Shown here: piece after piece, positions 56,149 through 64,000 of the stretch
Position numbering within the stretch: position 1 is the first letter of the stretch
Layout of the letters: each line of letters starts with the position of its first letter
Source: Dasypus novemcinctus
Lineage: Eukaryota > Chordata > Mammalia > Cingulata > Dasypodidae
Assembly: GCF_030445035.2 (NCBI RefSeq)
Contig: NC_080701.1
Coordinates: 13,110,739-13,174,738 of the forward strand
DNA length: 64,000 nucleotides
Direction: 5' to 3'
Notes under the pieces: generated by a model
What the model saw: the letters and a program-made list of their open reading frames with translations, nothing else
Database searches by the model: none
Told to the model about the DNA's origin: nothing
Program-made: the position numbers and the translations under genes

Positions 56149-56564
56149 TTTTTTTTCAAAGATTTATTTTTTTTTAAATTTATTACCCCCCCCGCCCCTA
56201 GTTGTCTGCTGTCTGTGTCCATTTGCTGTATGTTCTTCTGTGACCACTTTTATCCTTATCAGTGGCACCAGGAATCTGTGTTTCTTTTTGTTGCATCATC
56301 TTGTTGTGTCAGTTCTCCGTGTGTGTGGCACCATTCCTGGGCAGGCTGAACTTTCTTTTGCACAGGAGGCTCTCTTTACGGGGTGCACTCCTTGCACTGT
56401 GGGGCTCCCCTACAGGGGGACACCCCTGCGTGGCAGGGCACTCCTTGCGTGCATCAGCACTGCCCGTGGGCCAGCTCCACACGGGTCAAGGAGGCCCAGG
56501 GTTTGAACTGCGGACCTCCCAGGTGGTAGGCAGATGCCCTATCCATTGGGCCAAGTCTGCTTCC
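56149..56564 (-). repeat. DAS-type chimeric tRNA SINE with perfect TSD
   Basis: This minus-strand copy in UBXN8 intron 2 is flanked by a perfect 15-bp repeat, CTGTCATTAGGTATT, at 56134-56148 and 56565-56579. Confidence 0.95.
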
Positions 56565-56664
56565 CTGTCATTAGGTATTGAGATACAAGTCTTCAGATTC
56601 ATCCCAAACTTTAATCCTCCTTATTTTGTAAAATGCTTGCAAAATGAGGTATATCAAAAGTTCC

Positions 56665-57072
56665 GTATTCTATTCATGAACTATTGTGATTAGTAATCGA
56701 AGAAAATGTGGCATTGGTGTGGAGAAAGTGGCCATGGTGGCTGCTGGGGGTAGGGAGTAGGAGGAAGAGATGAGATGTAGGGGCATTTTCGGGACTTGGA
56801 GTTGTCTTGGGTGGTGCTGCGGGGACAGTTACTGGACATTGTATGTCCCCCATGGCCCACTGGGTGGAATGTGGGAGAGTGTGGGCTATGGTGTGGACCA
56901 TTGGCCATGAGGTGCAGCAGTGCTCAGAGATGTATTCACCAAATGCAGCGAATGTCTCATGATGATGGAGGAGGTTGTTGTTATGGGGGGAGCAGTGGGA
57001 TGAGGCGGGGGGTATATGGGGACCTCATATTTTTTGAATGTAATATTAAAAAAATAAAGACAAAAAAAAAGT
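56665..57072 (+). mobile_element. L1 3' UTR insertion
   Basis: It matches 36690-37080 and the reverse of 43330-43740 (CATTTTCGGGACTTGGAGTT, CAGTTACTGGACATTGTATG) and ends in an A-rich tail. 5' truncated. UBXN8 intron 2. Confidence 0.82.
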
Positions 57073-57997
57073 TTACTGGAACACACACACACACACAAAG
57101 TTCAGAAGCTGTCAGTTCTCATTGACTTTAAGAATTATCCCCTGCTATTGATTTATTTAAAGTTTATATTCTTTGACTCTGAGTTTGGAAGGAGTCTTAA
57201 GTTCACTGACTGATCACGTAACAAGTTAGTGGCCAAATTGGGCCTTCCAATTTTTTATTGCCCTTTCCTGCCCTAATCTTTGTGTTTTAAACTTGAAAAA
57301 ATGTTTACTGCCACAGCGATCAAGTTGCTGACAGATGAGAAAGCAACTATTTAAGGAGCGAGGCTGTTCAAAGGATGTATTTTCCTAAGAGATGGGTCAT
57401 TCCTCAGGGGAATGCCGTTTCTGGTACATTTTTTAATATTTGTGAACTCTCTTGAACGTCATTATGGCTGCAACAGCAGACGTGCTTCCTCTGATGGCCA
57501 GGGATGACGACGGGTTCAGGCATCTAGGAGCTGTTGGGCACACCCTGCCTTGGGAACTGTGCGTGTGGTTTCCAAGTCACCTTCAGGGGTGACTGAGGGG
57601 CAGCCTTCCTGCCTGCAGTGCAGCGCTGCGCTCTTCGTGCCCAGTGCTGGGCACCGCGCCGCTCTGTGGAGCTCCTGAAGCCCCGTTGGGGGCCCACAGA
57701 AGAAAACCCACCAGATTCATTCCTGCCGACTCCCTGCCAGAACTATGACATATAATAGAAATAACCTGTCAGAGAATTTTTGTTTCAGAACAGAGCTTTT
57801 ATTACAGCCTTTTCTTTTAGATTTCTTTATTTCAGCTGCCTGTCTGAATCTGTTTCTTGATTTGAAAAATGTAATGTTACGTAAGGCTTCTTATCTCTCC
57901 CACAATGTTAAAATGTACAGACTGTTTTCAGGGAAAGTAGCGTTCAACTTATTGATACTTTGAAATTAAAAAGCATTTTTATGCTTTGATGTGTTAG

Positions 57998-58074
57998 AAG
58001 AAGAAGAAGAAGAGAAGAATGAGAAAATGCAAAAGCTTGTGCGAAATAAACAACAAGAGGCACAGAGTGAACAG
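57998..58074 (+). CDS. UBXN8: UBXN8 exon 3 (glutamate run, basic helix)
   Basis: The 77 nt start after TTAG with AA completing a Glu codon, then four GAA codons and a GAG, and continue KNEKMQKLVRNKQQEAQSEQ to donor CAG|GTAAAG. In total six Glu residues follow the exon 2 Lys; I recall four in human. The exon starts with repeated AAG triplets, so several in-frame tandem acceptors are possible. The product is a highly charged, probably helical cytosolic segment. Confidence 0.93.
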
Positions 58075-58149
58075 GTAAAGCATTACTTCTAGACATACAA
58101 AAAGAATACAGAAATATCTGGGGCATTTAAAATTGAGGTCTGTTGCTTT

Positions 58150-58975
58150 CTATGTTTGTGCCAAGACTAAGTTTTTTGTTGAGGTGAAATTATTCAATGT
58201 AATAGTAACGTTTTTAAAGTGAACCATCCAGTGGACATTGGTAATATTGTACAACCACTCCCTCTATTTAGTTCCAAAACAAAAGAAAACCCCATGCCAA
58301 TGAAGCAGTCACTCTCCATTTGTCCCCAGCCCCTGGTAACTACCAGTCAGCTCTCTCTGTCTCTGTGGATTTACCTATTTTGGATAGTTCATAAACATGG
58401 AATCATACAACACGTGGCATTTTGTATCTGTCTTCTTTCACTTAGCATAATGTTTTCAAGTTTATCCATGATGTACCAGCTATTAGTATGTTATTCCTTT
58501 TTCTGGAAATAATACTCCATAGATGGTTATACCACAGTTTGTTTCTCCATTCATCTGTTGATGAACATTTGGATTGTTTCTACCTTTTAGCCATTGTGAA
58601 CAGTGCTGCTATGAACATTGGTGTACAAGTATGTGTTGGAGTACCGGTTTTCAATTCTTTGGAGTCTACATAGGAATGGAATTGCTTAGTCATGGTAATA
58701 GTACGTTTAGCTTTCTGAAGAACCACCAGTCTGCTTTCAATAGCAGCTTCACCATTTTACATTCCCGCTGGGAATGCACAATGGTTCCAATATTTCCACA
58801 TCCTCGTCAATACATTTTAAAAATTATACCATCCTGATGGATGTGTAGTAGCTTGTTGTAATGGTTTTGATTTGCATTTCAAATGACTAAAGGTTTTGAG
58901 TGTGTTTTGATGTGTTTATTGGACATTTGCATATCTTCTTGGTAGAAATGTTTATTCAAGTCCTGGCCTTTTTAA
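58150..58975 (-). mobile_element. Old L1 3' part
   Basis: It is the reverse of an ancient L1 end: CACTTAGCATAATGTTTTCA, TTCATCTGTTGATGAACATT, TGCTATGAACATTGGTGTAC. Heavily diverged. UBXN8 intron 3. Confidence 0.75.
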
Positions 58976-58979
58976 TCGG

Positions 58980-60890
58980 GTTGACCCTCTAGAAAGTCCT
59001 GTTCGTCTCGTGTGCAAGATCCCATCCCAACATCCCCAGAGCCTTAAAGCATTTCAGTAACAACTCCAAGTCCAAATCAGTAATGGGTGTGGTTTGTCCT
59101 GGAGCAAAATTCCTCTCCATCTGTGGATCTGTGACACCCCAAAAACAAGTTCTCTGCTTTCAGAATACAATGTTGGGACAGGCATAGGATAGATAGTACC
59201 ATTCCAGAAGGGAGAAATTGGAAGGAAGAAAGGCGTCATGGGTCCCAAGCAAATCTGAAACCCAGCAGGGCAAACGCTATCAAATTCAACTGAGAGTCAT
59301 CTGTGGTTCAGTGCTTTGTCCCCTGGGCCTGCCCCACCCTCTCAGAGCACCAGGCCAGCAGCCTCTCCCGGAACACCAGGGCAGACGACCCACCCCTTCC
59401 AAATGCTCCTGTGGGCTTGCCCTTTCCAAATGCTCTGGGGTGTGTCCTTTCCAAACGTTGGGGTTTGCCCTCTGGCCCTGCCCTTCCCTCTCCAAATGCC
59501 AAGGCCAAAGACCTGCCCTATCCAAAGTCCTTGTTGGTGGTCCGTCTCTTGGCCCAGACCTCTGGTTCCACGGTTCTACCCTTGAAGTTATTTCTCCTTC
59601 ATTTCATCCCATCTCTCTCCCTTTCACTCAAGGCTGGTAGTGCTTCTGCTCATATCAAATTCTCAAAAACCTTGTCAGCTTTCCTTGCAAATTAGGGAAT
59701 CCATGCACTCAAGACAAAAGGACCTTCCACAGATCCTTTCCGGATAATTGCATTTCCAATCCTGACTTCCTCCAAGATTGATGACTGGGCCCATGAGTCA
59801 TTTGCCTAATCTCTTCAGCAAACAGCTGTTCAGCCACACCTTCTTTATCAGAGGGTTGTTCTCCCACACCCTCAGCAAAGCCTGTTCTCTGGGAACCCAC
59901 CTCCTGGGAGCTCAGGAGGGTGCTGAGAGAGCCACTCCTAATCTCAGAGCATGCTATGCTGAGAATTTTCCAAGTCATCAAGTCCTGGTTCCTTTTGCTT
60001 AACAGGTTAGTCCTCAGTTTATCCCTTTGCTATCTAATTTTACTATAAGTAGCAAGGAGAATCCAGGCTGCACCTTTTACACTTTGCTTGGAAATCTCCT
60101 CAGCTAAATATCCATATTCATCACTTAAAAGTTCTGCCTGCCATCCAACATCAGAACAGTTTCATCAAGTTCTCTGCCACCATAAAATAAGTATCACTTT
60201 TCCTCCAGTTTCTAATTCATCATTTCCTTCCAAGAACTCACCGGAAGTACATTTAATGTCCATATTTTGTTAATGACCATCTGTGTATTCTCTAAGAGAA
60301 GAAAAACTTCTACAAAAACAATTCAGGCATTTTCTTTCAAGTACTTCGAAATTCTTCATCCTCTCCCCATTACGTAATTCCAAAGCCTTTTGTAACAGAA
60401 GCACCCTACTTTCCAGTACCAAAAACTGCCTACTTTGCCAGTGTTGCTGTGACACACAGCTCACGCTGGTTGGCTTAAACAATAGGAATTTATTATCTCA
60501 CAGTTCTGGAGGCTGACAACAAGGTACTGGCAGGGCTTTCTTTCTCAGTCTGTAGCATTCCAGCAGTCCCTCATCACGGGGTGATCCCTCTCCCCTCTTG
60601 AGTCTGCTTCTCTGGTTTCTGCTGACTTGTGGCTTTTTACCTCCATGTCTAGTTTCCTTCACTTAAAAAGATGCCTGTCAAATGGATTAAGGTTCACCCT
60701 AATTCAATTAGGCCTCATCTAAATAGGAGCTTCGAAGATCCTATGCACAAACTAGTAATAAAATCTTCAACGGTCCTAGTTACAAATGTGTTCATACCAC
60801 TAGAACTGGGGTGGAGTTCAGGGAGATTGAGACGTAACCATTTCTTTATGGGGGACATGATTTAATCCCCAGCATATCCTTAGCTCCTAG
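58980..60890 (-). mobile_element. MaLR/ERVL-like remnant (LTR plus possible internal part)
   Basis: 60430-60880 reads as a reversed LTR: GGCTTAAACAATAGGAATTT, CTCACAGTTCTGGAGGCTGA, and a TTAATCCCCAGCAT end. 58990-59280 resembles MaLR internal DNA (CCATCCCAACATCCCCAGAG, GGGTCCCAAGCAAATCTGAA). A duplicated CCTT/CCAAATGC-rich block (59390-59530) gives long spurious ORFs on both strands. Family assignment is from memory. Confidence 0.5.
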
Positions 60891-60920
60891 TAAGTTTTTG
60901 ATGCACCAAAACCACATTAA

Positions 60921-61346
60921 GGGAAGCGGATTTGGCCCAATAGATAGGGTGTCTGCGTACCACATGGGAGGTCCAAGGTTCAAACCCAGGGCCTCCTGAC
61001 CCGTGTGGGGCTGGTCCATGGGCAGTGCTGATGTGCGCAAGGAGTGCCCTGCCATGCAGGGGTGTCCCCCGCTTAGGGGAGCCCCATGCACAAGGAGTGT
61101 GCCCCGTAAGGAGAGCCACCCAGCACGAAAGAAAGTGCAGCCTGACCAGGAATGGTGCCATGCACACGGAGAGCTGACACATCAAGGTGATGCAACAAAA
61201 AGATACACAGATTCCAGGTGCCACTGACAAGAATACAAGCAGACACAGAAGAACACACAGTGAATGGACACAGAGAGCAGACAACTGGGGGGCGGGCAGA
61301 GAAGGGGAGAGAAATAAATTTTAAAAAATAAATCTTTAAAAAAAAA
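60921..61346 (+). repeat. DAS-type chimeric tRNA SINE with TSD
   Basis: This plus-strand copy in UBXN8 intron 3 is flanked by CACATTAA at 60913-60920 and 61347-61354. Head, body, G-rich segment and A-tail are all present. Confidence 0.94.
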
Positions 61347-61796
61347 CACATTAAATGATATATATACGGACTACCATTCAACCACAACATTTGAACTTTG
61401 TTGTTGTTGTTTTTAATAACAGGGCAATACTTTATTTGCTTTTACCTTTAGTATAGAAGGAGTATATCCCAAAAGAAGTCAACTCTTCAACTCTAGAATT
61501 ACAGAAAATATAGTGTCTTTGCCTGCCTTTTAATTCACATATTCATTCCATGATTGTTTCTTAATTCCTACTTAAATATTCTTTGTCTAAAGAAAATGCT
61601 TTAGGACCAAATTGTAAGGATATACAGATAAGTTGCTTTAAATCCACAAAATATTCACATTATAATATCTGTAAATCTGTATAATGCTAACTTAAGGCAC
61701 AATTCTTTTTTGAAGTAGAGCATTATTCCTGTAATTATTATTTCATATTGTTATACTTGCCTGTGTTTTTTTTCCTGTTATGTAATGTGTTTTTAA

Positions 61797-61981
61797 AATT
61801 AAAACTTTTTGTTTTGAGATAATTGTAAGCATGCAGTTTTAAAAAATAATACAGATTGATTCTTGTACCCTTTACCCAGTTTCTCCCAGTGGTAACATCT
61901 TGCAAAAGCTATAGTACAATATCACAACCAATGGCAGTAAAGTCCATGGATATTATTCAGAGCTCACCAGTTTTGCATGTA

Positions 61982-62020
<39 letters not shown>

Positions 62021-62150
62021 GGTTCGGTGCAATTTTATCACATGTATCCATTACCATAAATAAGTTCTTTCACCACATGTATCCTTCCTGTTGTCCTTTT
62101 ATAATCATATCCACCTTCTTCCCCTTGGCAACCTAGAACATTTGTTTTTA
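61797..62150 (-). mobile_element. Old L1-type fragment
   Basis: TTGTTTTGAGATAATTGTAA, CCAGTTTCTCCCAGTGGTAA and ATAGTACAATATCACAACCA match the reverse of an ancient L1 3' region. A (GT)n array lies inside it. Confidence 0.65.
61985..62017 (+). repeat. (GT)n microsatellite
   Basis: About 16 GT units in UBXN8 intron 3. Likely length-polymorphic. Confidence 0.95.
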
Positions 62151-62343
62151 GTTGTATCATATACAAATACAAAATTTTAGAGACCAAAACAAAAGCTAAG
62201 TGTGTACTGCCTTTTTTGGTAAAATGGAGTCAAATGTGAAAACATAGTTTCTTAACCAGTTCTTATTTGCAACTTCATAGACAATGTAAATTTTTAGGAA
62301 CATTAATGTATAGCAATAATACCTAATTTATTTTTCTGGACAG

Positions 62344-62466
62344 GCGATCAGATACATAGAGAATGTTTTAAAACCTCACCAGGAAATGAGGTTGAAAAAA
62401 CTGGAAGAGCGCTTTTATCGGATGTCGGGTGAAACCTGGAAGTTAAGCAACGGTCACAAACTTGGG
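62344..62466 (+). CDS. UBXN8: UBXN8 exon 4
   Basis: The acceptor is TGGACAG and the 123 nt (41 codons, phase 0/0) encode AIRYIENVLKPHQEMRLKKL, then EERFYRMSGETWKLSNGHKL and G (residues 97-137). The match to mammalian UBXN8 is close. The donor GGG|GTTAGA is weaker than consensus because of T at +3. It is the last UBXN8 exon I can find; nothing between 62467 and 64000 matches the next exon. Confidence 0.94.
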
Positions 62467-62825
62467 GTTAGAAAATACTCTCATTTTATATTTTGAATTC
62501 TGCTATCCCTGTGTTTCCTTCTATAGTTATGGATAATTTTAATTGAAAAGGTTAAGCTGTTAGTACAGTCTGTTTTTTAGGAGTTATTACTAATTGTGAT
62601 TGTACATCAGTTTTTATTTAGTATGCTTGTGTGTTGAGTGGTTAAGTGGTTTTTGCTGCTTATAGAATATATAGCTTGGATCCTTGAAAAGCCCTAACAT
62701 AAGGTGATCTTTGAGAAAATTGGCAAATAAATCAATGTGTTTTCCCATGTAAGAGCATTCAGATCTTTCCTTAAGATTTCCAAGGTATTATAAACTCACA
62801 TTGTATTCATAATGTCTGGGGTTTT

Positions 62826-62905
62826 TTAGGAGATACTGGGGATTGATTGGGACCTTGTACATGTGAAGCAGGTGCTCAGCCACTGAGCTACACCCACTCC
62901 TGGCT
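62826..62905 (-). repeat. Monomeric tRNA-derived SINE
   Basis: One minus-strand unit in UBXN8 intron 4, with CAGCCACTGAGCTACACCC as the reverse of a GTAGCTCAGTGG A-box. It is more diverged than the other monomers. Confidence 0.75.
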
Positions 62906-62909
62906 TTGC

Positions 62910-64000
62910 TTCATAAAACTTGAATTAACGTTTGACTGTTTTTTCCATTGGCCTTGGGTATGAAATTTGTCATTTGCTAATGGAGGTTTACAATCTTCAG
63001 TGCTCTCGAAGAGCAAAAAGGATAATTATAAAGATATTAAGTTTCCACGTAACAGGCCAAAGTTTTCACTTGTAAGACCATTTTGATCCCAAAGATATTT
63101 CTGTCCCTTTTGCCTTCTGTTCAGAGAGCACTGTCTTGGTTTGCCAGACTGTGGGTTGGCTTTAACAGCAAGTACTTCCTGCCTCACTGGTTCAGAGCCT
63201 AGGAGTCCAAAACCACATCACCAGCTGGGGAGTCCGGGAAGTCCTGGGGCTGGCTTAGTGCCTCCCTGGGGTGCTCAGCCTCCTGTCGTGTGGCCTGCTC
63301 TGACTTCTCTTTCTGAGGCCTCCAGCAGCGTGGACGAGGCCCACCCTGCTTTGGTTGGACTACCACTAAGCTGTAAATAATGTCCTCAGAGCGCCTCTTT
63401 ACAGGGCGATCAGATCAACAGGGATACGGATTAAGGTTATGAACTTTCTTTCGTTAGGGTGCATAAGTCAATTTACCATCTGTACCTTTCACCACCTTGT
63501 AAAGAAAATGATCCATGAAAGGTGAACAGAATTGTAGCGAATCAGAATCCATTTTTATTCATTTCCTAATGATGAATGTCCTAAAATAATCATGAGTAGG
63601 TAATCAATGTGAACCATGGGCTGCAGACACTGCAGCTGCCATCTACAGTCCTTTCACGACCAGCCTGAATTTTCCTGTCCACTTTTGGGGCATTAGACAT
63701 TGGTAGCGTGATTTTAGCCTGCTCACTGCCATTCTGAGTTGTTCACATTGCGCCTCACTTGTCCTGCGCCGGGCTTTTCAGCTCTATGCTCATGGTACTA
63801 CCAGTATGTATTTACCTGACTGGTAGGACAATAAGAAGTCAGGGACAAGGGCAGACTGTGGGTCTGGTTATGACTAAAGGCCCTTAGGCCGATGGAAGAC
63901 GAGCGTGGCAATGTTGGAGCCGGGAGCAGTACACCCATCAGCTCCCCCAGCCCGACGGATCGCGCAAGGCAGCTGGGGCGGACTGCCCAACCTCGGGAGC
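62910..64000. other. UBXN8 intron 4: no further exon found
   Basis: 63120-63450 may be an ancient repeat in reverse (TTGGTTTGCCAGACTGTGGG at one end). ORF 63141-63380 shows no match to UBXN8 or another protein I know. The window ends inside the intron. Confidence 0.4.

Larger units (their letters stand above)
47855..64000 (+). other. UBXN8: UBXN8 gene, 5' part (exons 1-4 and introns)
   Basis: UBXN8 (also REP8) is an ER-membrane UBX-domain protein that recruits the p97/VCP ATPase to the ER for ER-associated degradation. Four consecutive plus-strand exons (88, 123, 77 and 123 nt) give 137 residues in one frame, matching the N-terminal half of the ~270-residue mammalian protein: two hydrophobic segments, a glutamate run, and a charged helical region. 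The UBX domain, which binds p97, is encoded downstream of base 64000. The gene runs divergently from GSR. Start codons of the two genes are ~24.3 kb apart here, largely because of inserted retrotransposons. Confidence 0.95.

Noticed and set aside
59218..59695. Overlapping 130-140-codon ORFs on both strands
   Set aside because: The region is an internally repetitive CCTT/CCAAATGC-rich block within an LTR-like remnant. Peptides are Pro-rich and differ between frames without a recognisable domain.
61985..62017. Direct-repeat array as a CRISPR-like structure
   Set aside because: It is a plain GT dinucleotide microsatellite in a mammalian intron. No spacers.
63403..63425. CAGGGCGATCAGATCAACAG as a duplicate of UBXN8 exon 4 start
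   Set aside because: Only about 10 bases resemble CAGGCGATCAGAT. The following frame does not encode RYIENVLK. Chance similarity.

Overview
This is a mammalian nuclear genomic window, almost certainly from the nine-banded armadillo (Dasypus novemcinctus) or a close relative. The evidence is a dense load of tRNA(Ala)-related SINEs in monomer, dimer and 'tRNA unit plus ~300 bp of unrelated body' forms, which match the published DAS-SINE families of armadillo. Many copies have perfect target-site duplications (TSDs). L1 fragments, ancient MIRs and LTR remnants fill most of the rest. Long ORFs are almost all repeat-derived or GC-rich shadows; the real coding sequence lies in short, well-bounded exons.

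Two protein-coding genes lie head to head, the order I recall for human 8p12. GSR (glutathione reductase) is on the minus strand, with exons 1-6 at 23300-23587, 9713-9739, 6071-6144, 5604-5673, 3009-3156 and 230-284; its remaining exons lie beyond base 1. UBXN8 (ER-membrane UBX-domain protein) is on the plus strand, with exons 1-4 at 47894-47981, 54775-54897, 57998-58074 and 62344-62466; the rest, including the UBX domain, lies beyond base 64000. Each start sits in a CpG island. The GSR island carries a perfect antioxidant response element (TGACTCAGCA) 56 bp above the start codon, and GSR has two in-frame start codons suited to mitochondrial and cytosolic forms.

The ~24 kb between the two start codons is mostly retrotransposons: a decayed processed pseudogene of MZT1 (26118-26350), an LTR-like element, MaLR-like repeats, an old L1 (31229-41145) cut apart by at least five later insertions, and a recent 4.25 kb L1 (43303-47552) with a perfect 15-bp TSD ending only ~340 bp before the UBXN8 start codon.

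Points most worth checking: the GSR exon 3 / intron 3 boundary, where small indels force either a shifted donor or a premature stop; the ARE and dual starts of GSR; tandem NAG acceptors at UBXN8 exon 3; and dimeric SINEs flanked by a single TSD pair. I saw no rRNA, functional tRNA, CRISPR array or prokaryotic system.
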